64,000 nt of DNA from Haliclystus octoradiatus (GCA_916610825.1 OU744447.1:36449024-36513023); one strand, 5' to 3'. Positions 55,701 through 62,454 are shown, numbered from the stretch's first letter. Numbers and translations: made by a program. Notes: a model not told the origin generated them from the letters alone.

Positions 55701-58700
55701 AGTACAAAGAACTGCGAATCAAAATAAATTTAGTAAGGATTTGAAAGAATAATCACGAAGCATTTATTATCCAATTTACAGGTATAAAATGAGCACTACG
55801 TACATTTGACATTGGTTAGTATTGGTTAATATATAACTCCTATCAAAGGTCATCGATAAACTGGATACTTTTCTATATTAAGTTTTGAATGAGATGTGAT
55901 GTGTTCGCTGTTCCTGCATTTCACTAACAGTGGGACTTATAGACAGCCTGACAACAGCTAGTTTATCTTTTTAATCTTATTGGCGAACATTAAACGCATA
56001 TAAGAGGATACACAAAACAACATCAAACAAGCAATCAACAACATAAAACAAATAAAAACAAATATTACTTGTGAGAGGCTCTTCTGACTGTTTGTTTTCA
56101 TGATGAGAGCTTTCTGGAAGGGCGTTGGATTTCTCGTTTTTATCCCGATAGCCATGCACCAGTGAGTTAATTTGACTTTGTATGAAAGTTTCGCCTTGAT
56201 GCTCCATTGCTGGAGTATCATGCAAGACAATGTGTGATATCTGTGGTTTCACATTATTAGTACTTCCATGCTTTACTACATTAATTTGACTTGAAATCAA
56301 ACCTGTCGCTTGATGTTCTACAGCTTGAGTATCTTGCGGGATAGCGTGGGGTTTTGGGCTAGAATAACCATGCTTACTTAAAGTAGTGGGACTTGGTAGA
56401 AGCTTGGTGGATGACTGTTGCTCAATCACTTGTGGATCTGCCAGCCCTGATTCAAAAACATTATCTTTAATAGATGTTTGAGGTGGATGTTTCTCATTAA
56501 GCTGTTGCCTTAACGACTTGAGATGTTTCAATTGTACAGCAAGCTTTTGTGGACCATGTTGTACGCTTTGCCTTGATCGTACTTTTTGTAAAGGTTTATG
56601 AGTAGATTGTGAAAGAAGTTGAGGAGAAGTTTTAATAGTAAACATATTTTGTGACGTTGTTTTCTCTGGTGCTTTCATGGAAGCATGCTTTGAAATTGGT
56701 GTATCTCCGTTATCATCAAGTAAAGCTGACTCAATATTTTCTGCCTGATTCGATTGCATTGTTCTAGCATTACCTGTTATGTTTGAACGTTCAAAACTTT
56801 CTTCGTTGGCTTTAGAATCAATATAGTGGATATATCCGTTGTTATCATTTGGATGAGCAGATACCATTGTATTCTGCTGATCTTCTATTAGGCCAGATTC
56901 CATATCATTGCTTGCTCCTGCCTTCTTTGTTAAACTTGATAGTATTGCACTCAATCTATATTCCTTTCCCGGTGTTGTTCCATGAATTTGATTATGTGGT
57001 GTAAAGACTCTTTGTACCGTTGCTATGTTACGATCCCAATCGTTTGATAACGAGTCAAGACTATCGAACGAACTTGGTCCTGAAGAGGCTAAATTACTTT
57101 GTCTGTTATAGGAAGGCAATGATTGCCCTGGGTGACTCTGGTACATTTGACTATCGACACGACTACTAACTGGTTTTGGTGTTTCTCCTTGCTGATCGGA
57201 GTTAAGTAACTTACCAATATTAGTTTGACGATGAATATTACTTTGCTGCGCAATTCTACCTTGGTGTATTAATTGGCTAATTGGATGATATTGCTTACCG
57301 ATTCTGTCTTGACGACCGATATTTCCTCTATTATCTGAGATAATGCTTGGAATATGGGCTTCTGTGACTAGAACTGTCTTAATTGGTTGCTTTGATATAG
57401 TATTAATGATTTTATGTGGAGTATTAGACACAATTGGCATTACGTCATGGAAAGTCTTTGGTTTTCGTGTATCATGTAGTATAATGTGGTTACCCTCTAA
57501 ATTTTGATTGTTTAAACGATGCATTTCAGATTTAACAACAACGGATGAAACGTTTGGATAGAAATGAGGACTGTGTAATAATGCTTTTGGATCATGTTTC
57601 GTACCCAACGATTTAGAAATGAATTCATAAAAATGTTTTTTGATCTCCATAGCATTAGAATTAGGATTTTTTAATTGAATTACAGGATGTTTATTTTGGC
57701 CTTGATGTAAAAATGCTTGTTTATGCAGTACTTCATTTGTTGGAAAGTGCATGCTTTCTTTCAAAACTTGATGATGTTGAAAGTCTTTCACAGGCTTAGG
57801 TTGAATGTTGATTTCTGGTGTGAAAATTGATTGTGCGGCTTCATGGGCTCTTGCAAATGTTGCAGGAGAAATCTTTTGAATACCTTTATTTGGAATCGAA
57901 AGACCTTTGAGTGTCTGTAATTTTTGAGTATTTGAAAATGGTTTTACAAAATGTGTCTTTCTCAATGGTTTTAGATTCACTACAATTGTTCTCGAAGGAA
58001 TTAAGTTTTTAATTTGTCCATTTTTATGAATAGCTTCGGTTTTGAACAACACAGGATCTCCCGTTCTATCTTTATAAACTCCTTCTAAATTTCCTTTCCT
58101 TTCGTTTGACATTGGTTTTCTTGCTTCTACAACATTTGGTGAATCCTGCATCTTGACTATGTTTCCATGTGGTAGTATCGCTACAGAAGGTATGGCATAC
58201 CATTAGTAAGTTATTGGCATGCATTAAGTTGAAAAATAATTGCTGTCCTCGTCAATTGTTTGTCGTGTTTGGAATACAATGTATGTCGATGTTGTGACAA
58301 GGAGCAAATAGGAAATTAATGTCCGTTCTTGATTTGATATCGCTTATATCGGTGTATAGTAGAAGATGAATGATTGGCTTATTCTTATAGCGGCCATGTT
58401 GGTGTTACTATGAAAGCAGTTGTTTCATGTGATGATCCTTATAATCAGGTATAAGGAAGTATTGTAATGAGTTTACATGCTCTTTGTTGTTGCCACGTCG
58501 AGTCACTGTATGCAATAAAGAAACGTTGAAAACGCCTGTTAACTTACTTTAAAATGTTTTGTGTTAGAAGTTACGAATTTTGTTAGATTATCAGTATGTC
58601 TGTCCGTCTTTATGCTTGTTTGTTTATTTGTTGTAATGTTGTTTGCTGTTTCCTTTGACAGTTTTATTGCTAACTTAATTTAAAATGTTTTGAGTTAGAT

Positions 58701-61363
58701 GTTATGAGTTTTGTAAGATTTTTCAGTATGTCTGTATGTCCGCCTTTATGCTTGTTTGTTTATTTGTTGTAGTGTTGTTTGCTGTTTTGTTTGATTGTTT
58801 ACTTGTTATCCTGTCAATGTAGAGTCAGTCGTTCATGTTTTGTTGAATGCGAAGGTTTTCAATAGAGCGGTAGGCCTGTGGTTTTATGCTCAATCATGTT
58901 GTGCATCTTGTATTCTGTAGTTGCCTTTTGTATCCGATATTACTTTTATTGTTGTGTTTTTGTTCCGTCGTATTCATTATTTTTATTAATATTGGTTACT
59001 AATCGACAAACTGAAAATGCTAAATCTCGTTTCTTGAGTATGTTCCCTCCCGGTCATATAACAATTGACTTTCCTATTATGACCATAAAATCTGTATTTC
59101 TTTGAAATTCACACCGTTTTGATGTGAACAAAAGCCCTGCTGGCCCATGAAATCAGAATTGATCCATACTATGGATTATCACTAATATTACCGATATTGT
59201 ATACGCTAATAGCCCAGGGAACTTAAAGCAGATCAACAGATGCAGTAATTCCAAACCGTAGATTTACATAGACTGCTAACTCGTGACATCAAGACTAGCC
59301 AACATGAGACGGCAAGAATCTGGAAGATGGATGACCGACTGAGCGTGCCTTACTGAGATCTATTTAACTTTTATTTCGCGGTGCTTACTTGTGTTTCCGT
59401 ACGTTCTGTTTCTGAGAAAAAAGTTCTTTGCGTTACGAATATCCCAAAAACGTGGTTCAGAATGCACGCATGTCTTCCTCAATTATTCACCATTATGAAT
59501 CCTCATGGCGTATACGTTTTTCTTTAAAGTTTGTCAATGAGATTGGCAGTCTATGTAAGTCTTTAATACAAACATTTAAAAGTCAGACAGATGCAGTCTC
59601 GTATAATAATTTGCTTGAAATCAGTTAATAAAATTAAAGTAACTTCGTATAATAACCAGGCATTATAAATCGTTTGACTTAATATAAATGGTTAAACGTG
59701 TGGCAACAACATGATTTTACATTATATAAATAGCAACTGGTAAATGACTTCACGTTTGTTAAAAATGTCACATGTTAGTCAATTGTTGTTGTTAGGATAA
59801 TAATCAATGTTAAATTAATATTGTATTATTTTTTTTTCAGAATTTGGTTGTTACAATTTGAAAATACCTTGAGATCTCGTTTCCAATACTGGTTCAACGG
59901 GCATGATAGAGGCTAATTCTGATTCGGATGATGGACGCAGCCATTTTGTTTCCTGCGTTTTGCTCATTGCTTCTGGGATGGATGAGTTGGAAAAACACAA
60001 ATATTTTTAACAAACAATATAATAATTATCATTGTTTAGAAATGAGGCGGGGTCTTAAATAACTCTTATAATTTGTCATGTTACCACAATGTGTAAAGTC
60101 AAAACTTGAACTGTATTTACCCGCAAATCTTCAAAGGGAAAACCTCCTTAAAAGTGTCTTGTTTATTGTGGTCAGAGCCATCATATATAACAGTTGGAGC
60201 ACGTAAGTTTTGAGGTTCGAAAATCGCCATTTCCACCCCATTGAAAACAAGGTTTTGCTTTTTAGCAAAACTTTTTCGAATTCACAGCATTATTTTCGTG
60301 CGCTTTTTCAAATTTTGCAAGCCTGAGTCTGACGGAACGAAAATGGTGTTTATAAAATCATGTTGCTGGTATCTGTCCAATAGAATCCGAGAGCTGCACA
60401 TGAAAGCGTGTCCCGACTCATGTAATTAGATTGGTCTGATTGTGACTACTCCAGTGATAAAAGCATCAAGTCTTGAATCTACAACCTATATAAATAATAC
60501 CTTAATACTATTGTTACTTTGCATCTAGATCTTACAGATTGTCTTATATGCAGGTCTTCATGGTATTATGAAATAGTACAGTTTCAATAAACACATTAAA
60601 GAAAACATCAACTTTTTTTTAGGATTTAGCATTTATCCACAAAATGGGTAAGCTTGCAGCTTATTTTGACCGGGGTGGTTGGTTAAATTGGTCCGCATTT
60701 TGAAGCTTGTGTACGTTTAATAGCCGGATGCCCTTCCTGACGCCAACTTACAGTGCTCCGGCCAGGGATTGAACCCGAGACCCTGCGGGCCGTGGTCCAA
60801 CGCCCTAGCCACTACACCAAGGCCGCATTTGAAGGCTCAAAATTGACAATCGCGTTTTGCGTGCTCAAATTCGAGAATAGAATGTCACTTCTCAAAGCAC
60901 GAGTAGTGTAACATGTTGTACCATATTCAAAGAACGAGTGTATAGGTTGCCTGTCAATTTTCTGCCTTTAAATAGTACATTTTTAACAATAACTCTTGCC
61001 TAGCAGCTTTAAGGAATAAATATAACATTCGTAAACAATGAAATTGATTACAATCCTTACGAGATGGGTTAAACTTTGCCATGTTTTTCTCAGCAGTTGT
61101 AACGCCAACATCAGGTGACAGAACTTCCAAATTTGACATCAAATATTTGCTTTGTTGATTATTTTCATGGGCAGAATTTAATCCAGGTAATTTAATGTCA
61201 GATGGATATGGTAATTTATTTCTGACTGATGCAGAAGCCTCTTTCAGTGGTGCAGCATGTAGCTTGGTTGCTTGTGAGAGAACACTTGATAAACTCACTG
61301 TATCTTTACGATTATTTGAAGGTAACATTTCAAAACCTGATCCACCACTGCCACCAAACATGT
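28700..61363 (-). CDS. Giant multidomain extracellular-type protein (CLECT2-LamG2-PA14x2-LamG-EGF-WSC-PLAT), 5' incomplete
   Basis: At least 32 exons, given here 5' to 3': 61061-61363, 59868-59972, 56069-58180, 54045-55460, 53175-53282, 52275-52664, 51434-51603, 50804-51014, 49582-49713, 49043-49251, 48147-48490, 47254-47336, 46390-46610, 45766-45938, 45186-45436, 44289-44610, 43674-43846, 42730-42934, 41578-41694, 41012-41184, 40321-40359, 39378-39491, 38798-39063, 37659-37908, 36833-36901, 34757-34777, 33278-33394, 33021-33143, 31731-32060, 30690-30834, 29277-29379, 28700-28828. The phases agree at all 31 junctions and give 2,973 visible residues. The first exon starts in mid-codon after an acceptor, so more exons, including a signal peptide, must lie upstream. 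There is no membrane helix in the visible part. Lectin, LamG, PA14 and WSC domains suggest glycan or matrix binding outside the cell; no ortholog name is known to me. Confidence 0.88.
30400..30615 (-). repeat. tRNA-derived SINE, family B, copy
   Basis: Minus strand: GCGGCCTTGTTTTAGTAGCT head, GGGTTCAATCCC B box, GTCAGGAAGGGCATCCGGC core and TTGTGGAAAAATGATAAAAG tail. It sits between PLAT exons 30 and 31. Confidence 0.82.
30900..31725. other. Intron between WSC and PLAT exons: no recognised feature
   Basis: A short inverted word pair (CAATTAGACAACTCGCCC and AACTCGGGCTCGTTGTCTAA TTG around 31057-31122) gives a small hairpin. Nothing else is recognised. Confidence 0.4.
31731..32060 (-). CDS. 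Exon 29: WSC domain
   Basis: One exon in phase 1 at both ends, 330 nt. It reads LGCYKDNVKQRDLATPAKL, ATSQEECARACALKDKGFAY, FGLQNGNDCFCDKKFG and CNIPCSGNGLENCGG. This is the WSC signature: GC-KD, EC---C, Y-GL--G--C-C, C---C-G---E-CGG, with all eight cysteines. WSC domains are carbohydrate-binding modules of yeast stress sensors, polycystin-1 and kremen. The symmetric 1-1 phase means the module can be inserted or skipped without shifting frame. Confidence 0.93.
32340..32665 (-). mobile_element. LINE 3' fragment (reverse transcriptase C-terminus)
   Basis: Minus-strand translation gives HFANHQQGTRNSHYNFKMPR, LKAEFGKASFYYMCTKTYNE and VALEMRKTTSFTKYKLLIND with a stop near 32351. This is the H....TRN....P....GK-SF-Y-G---(W/Y)N-LP--IR---S---FK block at the end of many LINE polymerases. 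It is a 5'-truncated relic in the intron upstream of the WSC exon. Confidence 0.72.
33021..33394 (-). CDS. Exons 27-28: EGF module and basic linker
   Basis: Exon 33278-33394 encodes one EGF-like module with six cysteines, CEPSPCQNGGKCVNDEQ then GFKCHCTSDFTGRFC; it lacks the calcium-binding D-x-x-E-C start. Exon 33021-33143 encodes a 41-residue linker rich in Lys, Ser and Pro (NPIVKRMKISSYPKKISSED). Both exons are phase 1-1. The donor of the linker exon is GTTAGT. Confidence 0.9.
33400..34750. other. Intron between EGF exon and microexon: no recognised feature
   Basis: AT-rich, no coding frame of interest and no family repeat that I can recognise. Confidence 0.4.
34757..34777 (-). CDS. Exon 26: candidate 21-nt microexon
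   Basis: On the minus strand the acceptor TTTCATGTCTCCAG is followed by 21 nt coding for seven residues (GATIKDK) and the donor GTAGGA. The phase is 1-1, like all surrounding exons, so it can be included or skipped without changing the frame (joined SEGATIKDKVNKC, skipped SEVNKC). It stands alone in a 3.4-kb gap. Without a transcript this is a prediction, since so short a match can arise by chance. Confidence 0.5.
34790..36825. other. Long intron: small tandem duplication only
   Basis: At 35395-35458 the phrase GGAAATACTAGACTGTTTGT is repeated after 34 bp. The rest is AT-rich with no gene, SINE or MITE of the families listed here. Confidence 0.45.
36833..36901 (-). CDS. Exon 25: short Ser/Gly/acidic linker
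   Basis: A 69-nt exon, phase 1-1, between TTTTTTCAG and GTAATA. It encodes GEVVDSMDTLSPAGSGSDAI plus SE. It has no fold of its own and carries SG motifs (GSGSD) that could be glycosaminoglycan sites, which is inference. Confidence 0.78.
37659..39491 (-). CDS. Exons 22-24: third LamG-like (concanavalin-type) domain
   Basis: Exons 39378-39491, 38798-39063 and 37659-37908. They read IPKPVGLYKLNQVTLKDVV, then SAFMFHGKKDSFVELPNE, GPIFNYRRDGLGVHMWQYDQ, and MNQWNHVGATYNKNTGVAQL with WHDGK and INCIQVYSTGLT at the end. The order (fhGk--S-veLpn, GPifnYr--G-gvhmW, qWnHV-atYn--tG-a-lw-dG, ---vqvy---L---qi--l) is a Laminin_G_3-type jelly roll. The last cysteine pair sits at INC and REC. The junction 38798/37908 uses a GC donor. 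Confidence 0.88.
38350..38740 (-). repeat. tRNA-derived SINE, family B, degenerate and interrupted
   Basis: The tail half (AACCGGGTAAGCTGGTAACT region at 38365-38465) and the tRNA-like head half (GGGTATAGGGTTCAATCC, near 38660-38740) are separated by about 190 bp of unrelated AT-rich sequence. Confidence 0.6.
39520..40310. other. Intron with diverged dispersed repeat
   Basis: Positions 39655-39830 match, inverted, the sequence left of the foldback at 9588. An open frame at 40021-40392 (-) overlaps exon 21 but is out of its reading phase beyond the exon and has no family resemblance. Confidence 0.4.
40321..40359 (-). CDS. Exon 21: 39-nt linker exon
   Basis: Between TTTGAACAG and GTAAGTTT, phase 1-1, coding GKVGPGPRDLAES with its junction residues. 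It resembles the GPRP linker of exon 9 that also precedes a LamG domain. Confidence 0.78.
40740..40930. repeat. (ATG)n tract and degenerate family-B SINE
   Basis: GGTTCTGAATAAATGATG opens an ATG run at 40751-40787. Positions 40790-40925 read, on the minus strand, as a worn family-B SINE (TGGCGTCAGCAAATCCATCC). Confidence 0.6.
41012..42934 (-). CDS. Exons 18-20: second PA14 domain
   Basis: Exons 42730-42934, 41578-41694 and 41012-41184. They read GIVREVWLDVPGYQVSDM, FDAPFNVADNYGSRISGYFR, APQTGDYRFYLSSDSSGELW, then LVAGRYYYIRAYHKAEKLAD and VELPSGHFEGPI. This is the PA14 pattern: the REVW-d-pG start, the YG-Ri-GyF-aP-TG-Y-FylssD--seLw core and the aGryYYi---h strand. PA14 modules bind glycans in yeast adhesins and occur in bacterial glycosidases and fibrocystins. 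Confidence 0.92.
42225..42460 (+). mobile_element. LINE 3' fragment (reverse transcriptase C-terminus)
   Basis: Plus-strand translation gives TRGHSRKLCARYIPRKNTT and FFNRVIPLWNSLPEDIVSS with FKFKL, the RGHS..L........FF--RVi--WNSLPedvv---s---FK block of LINE polymerases. It sits in the intron between exons 18 and 19, that is, inside the intron that splits the second PA14 domain. Confidence 0.78.
43250..43640. repeat. Tandem pair of ~188-bp repeat in intron
   Basis: CTTGAAACAAGAATGTATAG at 43327 and CTTAAAACAAGAATATACGC at 43515 head two similar segments. A third relative lies at 48545-48665. Confidence 0.55.
43674..44610 (-). CDS. Exons 16-17: first PA14 domain
   Basis: Exon 44289-44610 (322 nt) reads GIIREVWVDVPGSTLKVL, NFDAPFNIEKEYGSKVKGYF, VAPETGNYTFYMACSKACEL; exon 43674-43846 (173 nt) reads FMVAGKYYYLEGIHKGQDVS and VGVRMPSGRYQRPIS. 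It is the tandem sister of the PA14 domain at 41012-42934. Unlike the sister, it carries an extra cysteine pair (MACSKACEL) where the sister has SSDSSGEL. The 322-nt exon equals exons 18+19 of the sister exactly (205+117). Confidence 0.92.
44726..45080 (+). repeat. tRNA-derived SINE, family A, copy 4
   Basis: GGAGGTTTAGCTCTGATGG head and GCGGTCCAAACCCC, a decayed B box; the body reaches ATAGTGCAATGCCGT. It lies between LamG2 and PA14-1 exons. Confidence 0.78.
45186..46610 (-). CDS. Exons 13-15: second LamG-like domain
   Basis: Exons 46390-46610, 45766-45938 and 45186-45436. They read VATYRWLTPRQTKQKLQGAP, VYIDGREGWLEVSDFDICLE and KHGFSISFKLKLFQ; EPRYILDTGGNQEGTKGISV; then WQRVVMTWRLDKGLWIYLDG and FVIGRKTAG with FFSRFLRN. 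The pattern (gf-is---l, yildtGG--gt-GisvYi-n, W--vvmTW----glwiYldG, -f-iGr) is a concanavalin-like LamG sandwich. Two cysteines (ICLEDPSKC) flank the same loop as in LamG1. Confidence 0.87.
46005..46165. repeat. Diverged copy of the 9588 foldback
   Basis: CTTCTGGAGAAAACTTGATG and GATACCTTCTCGTTTTTTTC match the inner arms of 9588-9772. Confidence 0.55.
46630..47245. other. Intron between LamG1 and LamG2: no recognised feature
   Basis: A 60-codon open frame at 46810-46992 (+) has no family resemblance. No repeat recognised. Confidence 0.4.
47254..49251 (-). CDS. Exons 10-12: first LamG-like domain
   Basis: Exons 49043-49251, 48147-48490 and 47254-47336. They read VPLHYWPLLKTSKNGMQGN, GGIALDGIKTFMDAGDFHAK and RCAKGFAVAMQ; ILLDNSTLTYTTPHYLLDSS, GGSNGFSVFILQNR, HWQDIVMTWDRFKGLSIYVN and RLLIGRQNN; then AIIASVAFFTKHLSVEDVPY. 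It is the tandem sister of LamG2, domain by domain, with KC--DP--C in place of IC--DP--C. Junction phases are 0 and 2. Confidence 0.87.
47749..47985 (+). repeat. tRNA-derived SINE, family B, intact copy
   Basis: GCGGCCTTGGTGTAGTGGCT contains the A box; GGGTTCAATCCC the B box. After it come GTCAGGAAGGGCATCCGGC, CAAATTAACCAACCACCCAG, TAAGCTTACCCGG and an A-rich tail from about 47945. It is preceded by a TATACAGTGTATACAG stretch. Best copy of the family in the window. Confidence 0.88.
48545..48665. repeat. Relative of the 43327/43515 repeat
   Basis: GAAACCAGAATATATACA and TTCCGCATATCTAGAAGA match the pair at 43250-43640. Confidence 0.5.
49582..49713 (-). CDS. Exon 9: linker between lectin and LamG domains
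   Basis: A 132-nt phase 1-1 exon, coding GPKGEKLDGLDDVGVILPVS and later FEYDNISISGPRP. It has no cysteine. The YDNISI-GP phrase may already be the first strand of LamG1. Confidence 0.82.
50277..50690. repeat. Foldback element, ~410 bp, nearly fully palindromic
   Basis: GGAAATAGTCTAGAATTATT, AACATGATATTCTGAACAAA and TTTTAAAATGTGCAC on the left are mirrored by GTGCACATTTTAAGATATTT, TTTGTTCAGAATATCATGTT and AATAATTCTAGACTATTTCC. GGAAGTAGTTCCAGGCT pairs with AGCCTGGAACTAGTTCC near the centre (about 50483). Outer arms CTGTTCAGGAAATCTACAAT and ATTGTAGATTTGCTGTTCAG extend it to over 400 bp. It lies in the intron between exons 8 and 9. Confidence 0.82.
50700..50820. repeat. 53-bp direct duplication covering the donor of exon 8
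   Basis: Positions 50700-50752 and 50768-50820 are identical by eye, 68 bp apart. The segment covers the last 17 nt of exon 8, its GTCAGT donor and the following CA run, so a second exon end and donor lie 68 bp downstream (minus strand) of the real one. Confidence 0.85.
50804..51603 (-). CDS. Exons 7-8: second C-type lectin domain
   Basis: Exon 51434-51603 reads GTECRKGWKKLKLDSISGCY and TWEEAEQFCVENEGHLASVL; exon 50804-51014 reads FWIGYNDRESEGDWLWSDRS, DWDDKSPNNGGISCAAVTP and KWHDESCTASYPFMCKRR. The GW, TW-EAE-FC, HLASV, WIGY-D and W-DE-C---PF-CK motifs are all present. The canonical EPN/QPD position reads SPN, so sugar or calcium binding of the usual type is uncertain. The exons meet in phase 0; both donors are GTCAGT. 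Confidence 0.93.
51860..52180. other. Intron between the two lectin domains: no recognised feature
   Basis: A modestly GC-richer patch near 51940-52110 may be a repeat; no family recognised. Confidence 0.35.
52275..52664 (-). CDS. Exon 6: first C-type lectin domain in a single exon
   Basis: The 390-nt phase 1-1 exon reads LDCGDGWEGATGDFGTFCYK, FDNALEQCKKLKSNLFSVLN, KFWIGYRDKSMDGSWNWTDS, NRRDCVIVDSKQGSWKDQG and CGEKYEYLCK. All lectin landmarks are there (C-dGW, FCYK, A---CK, WIGY-D, W-WtD, C------W-d-gC----yLCK). The EPN/QPD position reads ERD. It is the tandem sister of CLECT2, which is cut by one intron. Confidence 0.94.
52690..53170. other. Intron: nothing recognised
   Basis: AT-rich intron between linker exon 5 and CLECT1. 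Confidence 0.4.
53175..53282 (-). CDS. Exon 5: linker to first lectin domain
   Basis: A 108-nt phase 1-1 exon after GATTTGCAG, coding PHPGAAVSSAVGIPVHTTT and ending in a basic NPKKKNLIRHKP. It joins the disordered region to CLECT1. Confidence 0.84.
53300..54040. other. Intron with ATG/ATT microsatellite
   Basis: CAAGTCATGAATAATGATGA begins an imperfect ATG run at 53928-53968. No other feature. Confidence 0.5.
54045..55460 (-). CDS. Exon 4: Pro/Ser/Gln-rich disordered region with LLPPL repeats
   Basis: A 1,416-nt exon, phase 1-1, coding about 472 residues with no cysteine. It is rich in Ser, Pro, Gln, Ala and Asn. Between 54925 and 55121 it carries five (L/I)LPPL repeats, such as LLPPLEIAPSPAKILPPLEI and LLPPLNKAPEASRLLPPLQ, each followed by a short polar spacer. 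Related single phrases are VLTPLNRSP and LNPISLKPLP. No known domain; it resembles a low-complexity matrix stalk. Confidence 0.85.
55480..56060. other. Intron between the two large disordered exons
   Basis: No feature seen. The long open frames of both exons run a short way into it on the minus strand, but splice sites place the borders at 55460 and 56069. Confidence 0.45.
56069..58180 (-). CDS. Exon 3: 704-residue His/Gln/Ser-rich disordered region
   Basis: A single 2,112-nt exon, phase 1-1. It has no folded domain and very few cysteines. It is rich in His, Gln, Ser, Lys, Asn and Pro. Near its 3' end (56145-56450) three repeats of about 35-38 residues share a D(T)QA(V)EHQ then SQIN--KHG pattern, for example QDTQAVEHQATGLISSQIN and HDTPAMEHQGETFIQSQIN. 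Repeated IVLHDT and ILHDT phrases also occur. The start follows CCATACCTTCTGTAG. Confidence 0.85.
58190..59860. other. Intron with tandem duplication
   Basis: Positions 58542-58805 hold two copies of a ~134-bp unit (TTTATGCTTGTTTGTTTATT and AGTATGTCTGT in each). The rest is AT-rich with no gene. Confidence 0.6.
59868..59972 (-). CDS. Exon 2: short linker exon
   Basis: A 105-nt phase 1-1 exon after ATCCATCCCAG, coding MSKTQETKWLRPSSESELAS and MPVEPVLETRSQ. The fit of both splice sites and phases to exons 1 and 3 is the evidence; there is no domain. Confidence 0.75.
60190..60422 (+). repeat. Dispersed ~240-bp repeat, copy 2
   Basis: Shares GAAAACAAGGTTTTGCTTTT, TTTTGCAAGCCTGAG and TGACGGAACGAAAATGG with 19172-19432. 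Confidence 0.6.
60622..60830 (-). repeat. tRNA-derived SINE, family B, copy
   Basis: Minus strand: GCGGCCTTGGTGTAGTGGCT head, GGGTTCAATCCC B box, GTCAGGAAGGGCATCCGGC core, tail to TTATTTTTTAGG-like end near 60622. Close to the copy at 47749. Confidence 0.86.
61061..61363 (-). CDS. Exon 1 (first visible): Ser/Gly/Lys-rich region
   Basis: A 303-nt exon, phase 1-1, between GATTTCAG and GTAAGG. It encodes MFGGSGGSGFEMLPSNNRKD, then VSLSSVLSQATKLHAAPL and LPYPSDIKLPGLN. It has no signal peptide or domain. An ATG ten bases upstream (61373) could start a protein, but an extracellular protein needs a signal sequence, so more exons upstream are likelier. Confidence 0.75.
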
Positions 61364-61424
61364 CTGAAATCATTGTTTAAAGATGAAATAGACATTTCAT
61401 TATTACTACTTACAAAATCAAAGA

Positions 61425-61640
61425 GCAAAATATATTTTGCTTAAAACAAGTAAATTTTTTGTATAAGTCAATCTTATTTATACATATTTTACATATTTCT
61501 GCAAAATATATTTTGGCATTTCATTATTTATGCATCAAATTACAAACTTTAACGAGCAAAATATACTTTACTTAAAACAAGACAATTTTATGGCAAGTCC
61601 ATCTTATTTATACATATTTTACATATTTCTGCAAGAAACT
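61425..61640. repeat. Tandem pair of 130-bp repeat
   Basis: ATCTTATTTATACATATTTT followed by ACATATTTCTGCAA occurs at 61471 and 61601, exactly 130 bp apart, with similar flanks (AGCAAAATATA, TTAAAACAAG). Confidence 0.8.
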
Positions 61641-62450
61641 TTTATAATATAAAGGAAGTGAAAATAATTTGAAAAAATAAAAGAACTGAATGTTCATATG
61701 TAAACACTGTAAAGATTGAATGAGTTGCCATTTATTGAATGAGTGAGAAGAACTGGAAGTGGTTATACTGGTTCTCGAAGAATTTATATGACCATTGATT
61801 GGCCTATGAGTGATTTTAATTGATTTTGAATAAATGACTGATAGAACAAATTGATGGGCTAAAGTGAAATCTTCCTTGTCAACACATGGAGTAATCTCCA
61901 AATATAGAAATATGTGGATGTAATTTCATTTTAACACTTTTTAAGCTTTTAGAACTTTGAGAGTATCAATTTGAATATTATATTTTGTTGTTTCTATCAA
62001 CATTTTATATATTTGCTAGAAAATGGATGAAAAGTAAGCAAAGAGAATCGAGAGTTTCAGAGTATTTTCATGATTTGCATGTATTATTGCAAATTGGAAA
62101 GCTGTTACTGAAACTTTATTCACAAGCAAGAGGATGGCTTTAGTATATAAAGCTTCTTAACAGGCTGAAAAATTGTCCCTCGAGAATTATTTAAAGAACA
62201 GATCAATAGCCCTTGTGGTTTATTTTGAAAATACAGTGACCCTTGGATGTATTTTTATGCCACACCAACATGCCCGATGTGAAAATGCTCTATCGAATAC
62301 CTCTATTGTTTAATAAGGGTAGTTCCACGTGAGGCAAAACCAAGAAAACTTGTAAGAGTCAAAAATAAACTAGCGACATTAGCGATATATATCATTATCT
62401 TTATAGCGTTTGAATGAATTATCGCCTTCCTTGTAAACACTTTAACAATG
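61641..62450. other. Upstream region, no recognised feature
   Basis: Probably intron of the multidomain gene. The open frame at 61608-61901 (-) has no hydrophobic signal start that fits splice phase 1. Confidence 0.4.
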
Positions 62451-62454
62451 AAGA

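Noticed and set aside
28700-61363. Polycystin-1 gene
   Set aside because: WSC, lectin and PLAT domains fit, but PLAT is the last domain, a stop follows it, and no membrane helices, REJ or GPS region is seen.
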